This document shows, piece after piece, positions 8,781 to 16,453 of a stretch of 27,320 nucleotides of DNA. The DNA is taken from positions 1-27,320 of the forward strand of contig CAJUNF010000019.1 of NCBI GenBank assembly GCA_910587775.1, given 5' to 3'. Made by a program: the position numbers and the translations under genes. Positions within the stretch are counted from its first letter, which is position 1. Each line of letters opens with the position of its first letter. This DNA comes from an uncultured Bacilli bacterium. Its GTDB lineage: Bacteria; Bacillota_I; Bacilli_A; RF39; UBA660. The notes under the pieces are model-generated. The model made no database searches, was not told the origin of the DNA, and saw nothing but the letters and a program-made list of their open reading frames with translations.

Positions 8781-10868
8781 CTAAAGAACCTTTTTTAAGC
8801 TCTTATGATTTTTCATTAATTTTCGAACTCCAAAATTTTTGGCAAATGCTATTGTAACAATGGTTTTATCAACACCTATTACTACACCACGCCCATAAGT
8901 TACATGATTTACAACATCACCATTTTGATATTCCACTTCATTTTCTGTATACATTTCATTTTTGTTGATTACTTTTTCTTCTTTGATACTATTATTTGAC
9001 ATTTCCATTAACTCTGAATCAATTTCTTCAATAAATCTACTTGGTGGATTTGAAGAATCTTTTCCATAAAGCATTCTTCTTTTCGCGTTGGTTAAATATA
9101 GTATTTTTCTAGCACGTGTAATACCAACGTACATGAGTCTACGCTCTTCTTCAATACCATCACGTTCCATTAAAGCATTGGCATGAGGAAATATTCCCTC
9201 TTCCATACCAACTAAGAAGACAACATCAAATTCTAGTCCTTTTGCACTATGGATTGTCATAAGTGTTACTACATCATCAAAATCTTTGTGTTCGCTAATA
9301 TCTGCAATTAAGCTTATTTCTTCTAAAAAATCTCCTAAATTTACACTGCCAGTTGTTTCTTCAAAGGTTGCTGTAATACTTTTAAACTCCATTAAGTTAT
9401 CAAGTCTTAATTCACTTTCTAGGGATGGATCATGTTCTAATTCTTCTCTCATTCCAGATTTATCTAATATGTCATCAATTAATTCAGTTAAAGACAAGGA
9501 TTCACTATCTTTTTGTAATTGTAAGATTAAATTTTTAAATTCTAATTCTTTTCCTTTTTCAATAGCATCAAACATACTAATATTTTTCTCGGTAGCAATC
9601 GCTTCTATACTAGCAATGGTACTAGCTCCAATTTTTCTTTTTGGTACGTTTATTACTCTTCTTAAAGATATTTCATCATGAGGATTTAAAATTAATCTTA
9701 AATAACAAATTAAATCTTTAATTTCTTTTCTACTATAGAAATAATAGCTTCCAACCACTTTATAAGGAATATTTGATTTTAAGAATTGTTCTTCTACAAT
9801 ACGAGCTTGGGCATTAGTTCGATAAAATATAGCAATATCTTTTTTTTGAATTCCATTTGCTAATAATTCTTTTATTTGCTCTATTACTAATGTTATTTCA
9901 TGTTTTTCATCATAACTACGTAAATATTTTAATTTTACTCCTACCCCATTATTACTTTTTAAATTTTTATCTTTTCGCTCTTTATTATTTTTAATTACAG
10001 AATTTGCGGCATCCAAAATCATTTTTGTACTTCTGTAATTTTCTTCTAATGGTATAACTTTTGTATTATGATAATCTTTTTCAAAATTTAGAATATTTCT
10101 AAAGTTTGCTCCACGAAACATATAAATTGATTGATCTGGATCTCCTACTGCAAAAATATTTTGATACTTACTTGCTAGTAATTTGGACATTTTGTATTGT
10201 ACTTCATTTGTGTCTTGATATTCATCAATTAATATATATTTAAATTTATTTTGGTAATGTTCTAATACTTCTTTATTGTGAATAAATAATTCTACTGGCA
10301 AAGTTAGTAGGTCATCAAAGTCAACAGAGTTATTCGCTTTTAAACGCTTTTTATATTCCATATAGACTTCAGCAGCTATTTTTTCTGCATCACTGGTCAT
10401 ATATTTTTCAATATCACTTGCATTTAACATTTCATTTTTAATAAAACTAATTCGATTTCTAATATAACTTGGAGCACATTCTTTAGAATCGATTCCTTTT
10501 TCTTTTAAAATTTTCTTGATAATCATTAAAACGTCATCACTATCAATAATAGTAAAATTACGATCAAGGCCAAGGTGCAAATAGTTTTCTCTTATAATAC
10601 GAAGCCCAAAAGAATGGAATGTCCCAACAAAAGCATTGTTATTTGGTACTAATATATTTAAACGATCACGCATTTCTTTTGCAGCTTTGTTAGTAAAAGT
10701 GATAGCGAGAATTTCATAAGGGCTTACCCCACTATTAATTAAATGAGCTATTCTTGTTGTTAACACTTTTGTTTTTCCAGATCCTGCTCCTGCTATTACT
10801 AGACAAGGGCCACTCACATGTAATACTGCTTCTTTTTGAGCAGCATTTAATTTATCTAAATAATCCAT
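8781..10868 (-). CDS. pcrA: ATP-dependent DNA helicase PcrA (UvrD/Rep family)
   Basis: Superfamily 1A 3'-5' helicase for repair, plasmid replication and clearing proteins from DNA. 695 residues, close to Bacillus PcrA. Walker A AGAGSGKT (26-33), Walker B/motif II 'LIDEYQDTN', motif III 'VGDPDQSIYMFRGA', motif V 'TIHSAKGLEFDVVFLVGMEEG' and motif VI 'RRLMYVGITRARK' are all present. The C-terminal 'GDVVNHVTYGRGVVIGV' is the Tudor-like RNA polymerase-binding segment of PcrA/UvrD. ATG 10868 has GTAGGTG upstream. It is the first gene of an operon running to ligA, with an extended -10 promoter just upstream. Confidence 0.97.
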   Translation of the reverse strand: MDYLDKLNAAQKEAVLHVSGPCLVIAGAGSGKTKVLTTRIAHLINSGVSPYEILAITFTNKAAKEMRDRLNILVPNNNAFVGTFHSFGLRIIRENYLHLGLDRNFTIIDSDDVLMIIKKILKEKGIDSKECAPSYIRNRISFIKNEMLNASDIEKYMTSDAEKIAAEVYMEYKKRLKANNSVDFDDLLTLPVELFIHNKEVLEHYQNKFKYILIDEYQDTNEVQYKMSKLLASKYQNIFAVGDPDQSIYMFRGANFRNILNFEKDYHNTKVIPLEENYRSTKMILDAANSVIKNNKERKDKNLKSNNGVGVKLKYLRSYDEKHEITLVIEQIKELLANGIQKKDIAIFYRTNAQARIVEEQFLKSNIPYKVVGSYYFYSRKEIKDLICYLRLILNPHDEISLRRVINVPKRKIGASTIASIEAIATEKNISMFDAIEKGKELEFKNLILQLQKDSESLSLTELIDDILDKSGMREELEHDPSLESELRLDNLMEFKSITATFEETTGSVNLGDFLEEISLIADISEHKDFDDVVTLMTIHSAKGLEFDVVFLVGMEEGIFPHANALMERDGIEEERRLMYVGITRARKILYLTNAKRRMLYGKDSSNPPSRFIEEIDSELMEMSNNSIKEEKVINKNEMYTENEVEYQNGDVVNHVTYGRGVVIGVDKTIVTIAFAKNFGVRKLMKNHKSLKKVL

Positions 10869-10889
10869 TTAAGCACCTACTTCTAGTTC

Positions 10890-10898
10890 ATTATATCA
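10890..10898 (-). promoter_or_regulatory. Extended -10 promoter of the pcrA-ligA operon
   Basis: Minus strand TGATATAAT (TGn plus consensus TATAAT), about 20 nt upstream of the pcrA ATG and immediately downstream of the previous operon's terminator. No clear -35. Confidence 0.5.
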
Positions 10899-10911
10899 AA
10901 ATTCTAATATG

Positions 10912-10938
10912 AAAAAAAGAACCGTTTTTTGGTTCTTT
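10912..10938 (-). terminator. Intrinsic terminator of the three-gene unknown operon
   Basis: Minus strand AAAGAACC - AAAAAA loop - GGTTCTTT followed by T's. The stem begins in the stop codon of the gene ending at 10937. Confidence 0.85.
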
Positions 10939-11224
10939 ATAAATATTCAATAATTGCTACATTTTTATCTAACTTATCGACTAAGTCTTCACGATCATAT
11001 TTATTAAATATTCCCATAAAGTTACTATTATCTAATAAAAATAAATCATAATATTCTAAGAATATTTCTCGATAGTTTTTTACACCTAAGTCCATTAAAT
11101 ATTTTAAATTTGTAGAAACTAATTTTTTAGCTTTTTTCATAGCATCAATCATTACAGATGATGCATTTTTATCTAAATATTCTAGTTGATCTTTGGTAAA
11201 ATCAAATTTTGTTAAAAATTTCAT
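10937..11224 (-). CDS. Unknown small helical protein (third gene of repeat-module operon)
   Basis: 95 residues, predicted nearly all helical, no signal peptide, no Cys. The central 'NLKYLMDLGVKNYREIF' resembles the module N-[IL]-x-x-L-x-x-x-G-[ILV] seen in the two genes above it, followed by an Asp/Leu-rich helix. ATG 11224 lies one base after the TAA of the upstream gene. Its Shine-Dalgarno (GGGAGG) is inside the end of that gene, so translation is probably coupled. The terminator starts in its stop codon. The family is not recognised. Confidence 0.75.
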   Translation of the reverse strand: MKFLTKFDFTKDQLEYLDKNASSVMIDAMKKAKKLVSTNLKYLMDLGVKNYREIFLEYYDLFLLDNSNFMGIFNKYDREDLVDKLDKNVAIIEYL

Positions 11225-11225
11225 A

Positions 11226-11564
11226 TTACATACCTCCCAACATATCAGCTTCTAAACTACTTCCATTTTCCGTAATTTCTCTTTCGCGTAAATCTCTTAC
11301 AAGTTCTTGTGGATTAGCACGATAGTTCTCTAGTTTAGCTTTATTTTCCTTTAAAACGGTTTCAATATGTCTTAAATCAAATTCTAATACTCTAAGTCCA
11401 CAATAATTATATACAGAAATTCCTTCTTTTTTTAAAAGATTTAATTTTTCTTCTAATGTATTATCAAAGATAATTGGCATCATGTTTAATTGATTTTTTA
11501 ATCCTCTAGACATTTCTCCGTTATTGGCTACTAAAGTTTCGTTCATTAATTTTCTAATATTCAT
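11226..11564 (-). CDS. Unknown small helical protein (second gene of repeat-module operon)
   Basis: 112 residues. The core 'NLLKKEGISVYNYCGLRVLEFDLRHIETVLKEN' is the helix-turn-helix module also seen in the C-terminal half of the gene upstream. The rest is charged helix and a flexible Gly/Ser/Met-rich tail. There is no membrane segment or signal. ATG 11564 follows a strong AGGAGG, 9 bp after the upstream stop codon. It is co-transcribed with its neighbours. I recognise no family. Confidence 0.75.
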   Translation of the reverse strand: MNIRKLMNETLVANNGEMSRGLKNQLNMMPIIFDNTLEEKLNLLKKEGISVYNYCGLRVLEFDLRHIETVLKENKAKLENYRANPQELVRDLREREITENGSSLEADMLGGM

Positions 11565-11575
11565 GACGCACCTCC

Positions 11576-12715
11576 TTAATATGCCATTAATGGTACTTCT
11601 TTTAAATCTAGACCATTATTTTTTATTTCATTCATTCTATTTTTTAAAGCATCTTTTGTATATTTTTCTAGTACAGTAGGATTTAAATATAAATCGATTA
11701 ATTCTTTTCCACTATTTACTAATAATTCTATTTTTTCTTCTAATTCGCCATCATACATAAGAGTAATATGTCCATTAAAAATATCTAATCCAAGTCCTTT
11801 TTTATTTATTAGTTCAATATTTTGTTCTACTGTATTTACGTCAAAATTTGCAAGTAATTCATCAATTTCTTTTGGATTAAAATCTAAATAATCGATCCCT
11901 GCTTTTTTAAGAGTTTCAATCATTTCTTCTTTTGGATCATAAGTATTTATTTCTTCTTTGATTTCTTCTTGTGAAGGCTTTTCAAATTCTATTTTTTCTT
12001 CTCTTACTTGTGGTTCTTCAATACTAGCTGTTTTTGCTTCTGCAATTACTTCACCAATTGATTTTCCAGTTTTTTCTTTTGCTTTAATTTTTTCATCATA
12101 AGTGAATAATGCATCTTCTGGGAACATCAATAATTTTGCTGCTTCTCTTTGCTCTTCTTCTGTAAAACTAAATTGTTCTAGTAATGAAGTAATAGAATCT
12201 CTTGTAATATTAATTCTTCCTGTTAAAGCAAGTTCAAAGTATTCATTTAATTTCTCTTGATTTGATAATGCTGCATCTTTTCTAATGCCAAGTTCTTCAA
12301 TTGTAGTAATTGCATTATTCATTTCTTCTTCTACTTTAACAAGTTCATCCTCAGCTTTTTTGGTATCATCTTTTACTGTATCAATTGTTTTTGGTAATGA
12401 ATGATCTAATTTGTCTACTAATGCTTTTGGATTAAAATCTATTCTTAAACGATCTAAAACTGTTTTATAGTCATCACGATTAATGCCCGATAAAACTTCT
12501 TTTAATTTTTCCCCTTGTTCATCTAATTCTTCATGTAATTTTTCTAGTTCAGAAATCTTTTGTTGTAAATTTTTCTTTTCATTTGTTGTTCTTTCTTTTG
12601 TTTCCTCTGCTTTATTTTTTTGTTTTTCCATCTCTACAAGGATTACACTATCTTCGCCACGTAGGTTATATAATTTATCTAATATCCCACTTACTTCAGG
12701 TGTTAATGTTTTCAT
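11576..12715 (-). CDS. Coiled-coil protein with C-terminal helical repeats (first gene of unknown operon)
   Basis: 379 residues, highly charged, soluble. A long heptad-like coiled coil covers about residues 25-80 and another about 110-140. A Glu/Lys/Pro-rich linker follows (about 225-255), then about 120 residues of repeated helical modules ('MIETLKKAGIDYLDFNPKEI', 'NIELINKKGLGLDIF', 'KIELLVNSGKELIDLYLNP', 'NRMNEIKNNGLDL'). The G-[IL]-x-x-[IL]-x-x-NP spacing loosely recalls mTERF-like nucleic-acid-binding repeats, but this is only a visual resemblance. ATG 12715 is chosen: GGGAG lies 8 nt before it, whereas GTG 12724 abuts the site. The promoter with its 16-bp palindrome lies directly upstream. 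Confidence 0.75.
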   Translation of the reverse strand: MKTLTPEVSGILDKLYNLRGEDSVILVEMEKQKNKAEETKERTTNEKKNLQQKISELEKLHEELDEQGEKLKEVLSGINRDDYKTVLDRLRIDFNPKALVDKLDHSLPKTIDTVKDDTKKAEDELVKVEEEMNNAITTIEELGIRKDAALSNQEKLNEYFELALTGRINITRDSITSLLEQFSFTEEEQREAAKLLMFPEDALFTYDEKIKAKEKTGKSIGEVIAEAKTASIEEPQVREEKIEFEKPSQEEIKEEINTYDPKEEMIETLKKAGIDYLDFNPKEIDELLANFDVNTVEQNIELINKKGLGLDIFNGHITLMYDGELEEKIELLVNSGKELIDLYLNPTVLEKYTKDALKNRMNEIKNNGLDLKEVPLMAY

Positions 12716-12742
12716 ATTAGCCACTCCCTTTATTCTTGCATT

Positions 12743-12771
12743 ATTATAACAAACATCTAAATAGATGTAAA
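12743..12771 (-). promoter_or_regulatory. Promoter with a perfect palindrome between -35 and -10
   Basis: Minus strand: -35 TTTACA (12766-12771), 17-nt spacer, -10 TATAAT (12743-12748). The spacer and the inner edge of the -35 hold ACATCTA-TT-TAGATGT (12753-12768), a perfect 7-bp inverted repeat. A repressor dimer bound here would block RNA polymerase. The regulator is not identified. Confidence 0.7.
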
Positions 12772-12798
12772 GAAGCTAATTTATGATTTTCAAAACTA

Positions 12799-13725
12799 TT
12801 ATTTTGTGTTAGAATGCTGAGCCCATTTTTGAATGCTTCTTTCTGTTTCTAAATGGTCTTCATCTTGAACGAGCGGAGAGTTTAAAATACGATATTTTAC
12901 ATTTGTTTCAAATATTTTCTTTAGTTTTTCATGATTTTGATCTGGGTCTAGCATCAGTTTTGCTAATTGATCTAAATCGTTTAATTCTTCTGTTGTTAAA
13001 TTATTTACTTTTTCTTCTGTACTTATAAATGGTGGGGTAAAGCGATAACTTATTTCATCATTCATGAGAGCATGAAAATCATGAAATAAAGCTTGTGCTA
13101 ATATTGTTAAATTTTTTCTATGTCCTCTTCGATAATCTTCTATTTTTCTTTTTCCAGTTCTTACGTTTAACCAAGCCTCTGCAGCAGTATCAAAAATTCC
13201 TTCTGGAATATCGTATAAATTGTAATGATTTACTTGAGTAATTCGACTGACATCAACACGAATAAAACGCATTTGTTTATTATCCCAATATTCTACAATC
13301 CAATGGTCACCAGCAGTTTTTCTATCTGGAGTATGTTTACTAAATCCAGAACGACAACGAGCAGGTATTTTTTTAGATTTTAAAATAGAGACCATTAATA
13401 CTGCAGCGTAACGGCATGTTAAAACTAATTTTTCTTCGATTGGTCTTTTTACAAAGCCATTTTTATTTAACCGAAAAAGTTCGGCAGTCATTGCAGGAGC
13501 TGTCATTAATATGTCATCTTCAGCACGATAACGATACCAAGGAAATAAAAGAAACTGGTTATGATGTAAGCAACCTTGACGTAATTCTGATCGGTGTATC
13601 ATTTGAGATTTCACTAAGTTAGCAAGAGTCTTTATATCATCTGGTAAAGTTTGATAATATTCTTTGTATGGATCATAATTTGTATAAATACTTGTTTGTA
13701 AATAAAATTCGAGTACTTCTTTCAT
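12799..13725 (-). CDS. Transglutaminase-like (papain-fold) cysteine enzyme
   Basis: 308 residues, cytoplasmic (no signal). A transglutaminase-like core is visible: Cys104 in 'LTCRYAAVLMVSILKSKKIPARCRSGF', His141 in 'AGDHWIVEYW' and Asp158 in 'FIRVDVS', the canonical Cys-His-Asp order. Members of this superfamily act as peptidases, amidases or crosslinkers; the substrate here is unknown. ATG 13725 is preceded by AGGTGAG. It is transcribed alone, divergently from the ABC importer operon, and a 70-bp gap separates it from the promoter of the repeat-module operon. I see no terminator in that gap. Confidence 0.75.
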   Translation of the reverse strand: MKEVLEFYLQTSIYTNYDPYKEYYQTLPDDIKTLANLVKSQMIHRSELRQGCLHHNQFLLFPWYRYRAEDDILMTAPAMTAELFRLNKNGFVKRPIEEKLVLTCRYAAVLMVSILKSKKIPARCRSGFSKHTPDRKTAGDHWIVEYWDNKQMRFIRVDVSRITQVNHYNLYDIPEGIFDTAAEAWLNVRTGKRKIEDYRRGHRKNLTILAQALFHDFHALMNDEISYRFTPPFISTEEKVNNLTTEELNDLDQLAKLMLDPDQNHEKLKKIFETNVKYRILNSPLVQDEDHLETERSIQKWAQHSNTK

Positions 13726-13741
13726 ATTCTCACCTATTTTA

Positions 13742-13768
13742 ATTATAACATAGTTTTGTTTTTGGCAA
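13742..13768 (-). promoter_or_regulatory. Promoter of the transglutaminase-like gene
   Basis: Minus strand TGTTATAAT (extended -10; TATAAT at 13742-13747) with TTGCCA (13763-13768) upstream. The spacer is only 15 nt, so the extended -10 is probably the main element. Confidence 0.5.
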
Positions 13769-13830
13769 GATGTACTAAGCGTTTCACTTGATACTTATAA
13801 ATTTTAAAATGTGTTAGAAAAAAGAATCAA

Positions 13831-13858
13831 TTGCATAAAAAAATTTTATGCATATAAT
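13831..13858 (+). promoter_or_regulatory. ABC importer promoter with overlapping operator-like inverted repeat
   Basis: -35 TTGCAT (13831-13836), 16-nt spacer, -10 TATAAT (13853-13858). The inverted repeat TGCATAAAA-AAA-TTTTATGCA (13832-13852) has perfect 9-bp arms, overlaps most of the -35 and ends at the -10. This is a textbook position for a repressor. The leader is too short for a thiamine (THI-box) riboswitch. Confidence 0.7.
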
Positions 13859-13887
13859 ACCATGTACCATAGAAGGAGGATTTTATT

Positions 13888-14883
13888 TTGAAAAAGAAAA
13901 TATTAGAAGTGCTTATTGGCGTTTTAATTATTGTGATTGTTTTAGGAGGTTATTTTTTCTTTAATAATCGTAAGAATAACGAAAATGCGCTTACAAAGGT
14001 TAAGTTAAGTGAAGTAACTCATAGTGCTTTTTATGCACCACTTTATGTTGCTATTGAAGATGGTTATTTTAAAGAAGAAGGTATTGATTTAGAGCTTATA
14101 TTAACTAGTGGAGCAGATAAGGTTGCTGCTGCTGTGTTATCTAAAGATGTACAAATTGGTTTTGCAGGACCTGAAAGTGCAATCTATGTTTATAATGGTG
14201 GAGAAGAAGATTACTTAGTTACATTTGCAGGACTTACAAAAAGAGATGGTCAATTTATCGTAGGTAAAAGTGGTAAAGAGTTTGACTGGAATGATTTAAA
14301 AGGAAAAGAAATTTTAGTAGGAAGAAAAGGTGGAATGCCTGCGCTAAATTTCTTAAATGCTTTGAAAAATGCTGGAATTAATACTAGTGATGTCAAACTA
14401 AATTATTCTGTTGAATTTGCAGCTCTTGCAGGTAGTTATATTGCTGGTATTGGTGATTATGTTAACTTATTTGAACCAAATGCTACAAAGTTAGAGCGTG
14501 AAGGATATGGTAATGTTGTAGCAAGTATTGGAGAAAAATCAGGAAGTGTTCCTTATACTGCTTTTTATACACAACTTAGTTATTTTGAAGAAAATAAAGA
14601 AGTTTTAGAAAAATTTACAAGAGCATTAGAAAAAGGAATTGATTATGTAAAAAATCATAACGAAGAAGAGATCGCTACTATTATTGCACCACAATTTCCA
14701 GATTCATCAATGAATGATTTAAAAACAATTGTAAAACGTTATAAAGATTATGATAGTTGGTTACCAAATGGATTTATTAGTGAAGAAATTTATAAAAATT
14801 TAGAAGATATTATGATTGATGCTGAATTAATTGATGATTATGTTCCGTATGATAAGTTAGTTCGTAATATTAGTCATGAATAA
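13888..14883 (+). CDS. ABC importer substrate-binding protein, NMT1/SsuA/ThiY type
   Basis: 331 residues. One N-terminal hydrophobic segment (about 6-25) is followed by a periplasmic-binding-protein-like domain ('KLSEVTHSAFYAPLYVAIEDGYFKEEG', 'GFAGPESAIYV'), typical of the NMT1/THI5-like, nitrate/sulfonate/HMP-precursor group. There is no Cys in the signal region, so it lacks a lipobox and is probably held by an uncleaved N-terminal anchor; lipoprotein anchoring is usual in Gram-positives. The start is TTG 13888 with AAGGAGG 8 nt upstream. First gene of a three-gene importer operon, overlapping the ATPase gene by 8 bp. Sulfonate, taurine, pyrimidine-thiamine precursor or riboflavin are all possible cargos. 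Confidence 0.85.
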   Translation: MKKKILEVLIGVLIIVIVLGGYFFFNNRKNNENALTKVKLSEVTHSAFYAPLYVAIEDGYFKEEGIDLELILTSGADKVAAAVLSKDVQIGFAGPESAIYVYNGGEEDYLVTFAGLTKRDGQFIVGKSGKEFDWNDLKGKEILVGRKGGMPALNFLNALKNAGINTSDVKLNYSVEFAALAGSYIAGIGDYVNLFEPNATKLEREGYGNVVASIGEKSGSVPYTAFYTQLSYFEENKEVLEKFTRALEKGIDYVKNHNEEEIATIIAPQFPDSSMNDLKTIVKRYKDYDSWLPNGFISEEIYKNLEDIMIDAELIDDYVPYDKLVRNISHE

Positions 14884-15619
14884 TATTTTAACATTAAAGC
14901 ATGTTAGTAAAGTTTATCACACAAAATCAGGTGAAATAGAAGCAGTTAAAGATATTACTTTTTCTATTAAAGAAGGAGAATTTGTTTCTATTATTGGACC
15001 TTCTGGATGTGGTAAATCGACTATTTTAAGTATATTATCTGGACTTGAAAAAGAAAGTGATGGTTTTATTTCTTGTGAGAATTGTAGTATTGGTTATATG
15101 CTACAAACAGATGCTTTATTTCCATGGTTAACCATTTTAGATAATGCGTTACTAGGTTTAAAAATTAAAAAGCAAGATACTATAGAAAATGTTAATTACG
15201 TGAAAGACTTACTTAAAACTTATGGATTACAAGGATTCGAAAAGAAATATCCTAGTGAACTGTCTGGGGGTATGAAGCAACGTGTAGCACTTATTCGTAC
15301 ACTTGCTTTAAAACCTGACATTCTTTTACTGGATGAACCATTTTCAGCGCTTGATTATCAATCCCGTTTAGCAGTAAGTGATGATGTATTTCAAATTTTA
15401 AAGCATGAGAAAAAAACAGCAATTATGGTAACTCATGATTTATCTGAGGCAATTTCTATGTCAGATCGTGTCATTGTTTTATCAAAAAGGCCATGTTCTG
15501 TAAAACGAATTTATGATATTACTTTAAGTAATGCATCGAATCCTATTGAAAATAGAAAAGCAAAAGAATTTGCATCTTATTATGATTTGTTATGGAAGGA
15601 TTTGGATGTCAATGTCTAG
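14876..15619 (+). CDS. ABC importer ATPase, SsuB/TauB/ThiZ type
   Basis: 247 residues, cytoplasmic; drives uptake by the neighbouring permease. Walker A GPSGCGKST (41-49), Q-loop Gln77 ('MLQTDALFPWLT'), signature LSGGMKQR (129-136), Walker B LLLDEP (150-155), D-loop SALD and H-loop 'VTHD' are all intact. The Q-loop context 'LFPWLTILDN' is typical of the nitrate/sulfonate/taurine ATPase group. ATG 14876 overlaps the upstream stop by 8 bp and its own stop overlaps the permease start, so the three genes are tightly coupled. Confidence 0.93.
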   Translation: MNNILTLKHVSKVYHTKSGEIEAVKDITFSIKEGEFVSIIGPSGCGKSTILSILSGLEKESDGFISCENCSIGYMLQTDALFPWLTILDNALLGLKIKKQDTIENVNYVKDLLKTYGLQGFEKKYPSELSGGMKQRVALIRTLALKPDILLLDEPFSALDYQSRLAVSDDVFQILKHEKKTAIMVTHDLSEAISMSDRVIVLSKRPCSVKRIYDITLSNASNPIENRKAKEFASYYDLLWKDLDVNV

Positions 15620-16400
15620 TGAACAAAAAAAATATGTTCATAAACTTCGAAATCAAAAATTATTTGTTATTTTTATGCAAATTCTTTTCGTAATTATTTT
15701 TTTAGGATTGTGGGAATATTGCGCGAACGAAAAAATTATTAATCCATTTATTTTTTCTAGTCCATCAAGAATTTTAGAATGTATTGTTACAACTTATCAG
15801 TCTGGTGATTTAATCAAGCATATTTTTACTACATTTTATGAAACTATTTTAGCTTTTGTCATAGGAATTAGTTTAGGTTTTTTCATTGCTGTCTTACTTT
15901 ATGAATTTCCAATCGTTGCAAAAATTGTAGAACCATTTTTAACAATGTTAAATAGTTTGCCAAAAGTAGCACTTGGTCCAATTATTATTATTTGGACAGG
16001 AGCAAATACAAAATCCATTATTGTAATGGCATTACTTATCAATTTAATTGTTAGTATTTTAACTATTTATAATGGATTTTTAGGGGCAGATGCAAACCGA
16101 CTAAAACTTATGAAAACATTTCATGCTAGTAAATTACAAACATTATTTTATTTGATTATTCCAAGTTCAAAAAATACGATTGTATCTTCTTTAAAACTTA
16201 ATATTTCTATGACTTTAATTGGAGTTATTATGGGAGAATTCTTAGTTAGTAAAAAAGGAATTGGCTATTTAATCATTTATGGAACACAAGTATTTAATTT
16301 AAATATTGTTATGAGTGGAATTATTATTTTGGTAATTATGTCTTTTCTAATTTATGAATTTATCCAGTTCATTGAAAAAAGAATTGTTAGTAAAAATTAA
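15606..16400 (+). CDS. ABC importer permease, SsuC/TauC/ThiX type
   Basis: 265 residues with about six membrane segments. The EAA-like cytoplasmic loop is replaced by 'GFLGADANRLKLMKTFHASKLQTLFYLIIP', the usual form in SsuC-type permeases. 'SSPSRILECIV' near the N-terminus and 'LPKVALGPIIIIWTGANTKS' are group hallmarks. I chose ATG 15606 (MSMSSEQ): GGAAGGA lies 5 nt before it. ATG 15612 is possible at longer spacing. The ATG at 15531 would overlap the ATPase gene by 89 bp and add a poorly hydrophobic leader. Last gene of the operon, followed by a bidirectional terminator. Confidence 0.9.
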   Translation: MSMSSEQKKYVHKLRNQKLFVIFMQILFVIIFLGLWEYCANEKIINPFIFSSPSRILECIVTTYQSGDLIKHIFTTFYETILAFVIGISLGFFIAVLLYEFPIVAKIVEPFLTMLNSLPKVALGPIIIIWTGANTKSIIVMALLINLIVSILTIYNGFLGADANRLKLMKTFHASKLQTLFYLIIPSSKNTIVSSLKLNISMTLIGVIMGEFLVSKKGIGYLIIYGTQVFNLNIVMSGIIILVIMSFLIYEFIQFIEKRIVSKN

Positions 16401-16407
16401 ACCACTT

Positions 16408-16438
16408 AAAAACGAGTACTCATTAAAACTCGTTTTTT
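16408..16438. terminator. Bidirectional intrinsic terminator between convergent genes
   Basis: AAAAACGAGT / ACTCGTTTTT stem with a 10-nt loop. There is a T run on the plus side for the ABC operon and TTTTT on the minus side for the pnuC cluster. Confidence 0.85.
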
Positions 16439-16453
16439 ATATTGTATACTTCT

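Noticed and set aside
9286..9681. Plus-strand open frame of 131 codons inside pcrA
   Set aside because: Antisense shadow of a fully conserved helicase gene; no promoter or family resemblance.
10937..12715. Idea that the three-gene operon encodes a phage or CRISPR-like defence system
   Set aside because: No nuclease, ATPase, effector or repeat array is visible; its location between housekeeping genes does not support it.
13859..13887. Thiamine riboswitch before the NMT1-type importer
   Set aside because: Only about 20 nt lie between the expected transcription start and the gene; too short for a THI-box aptamer.
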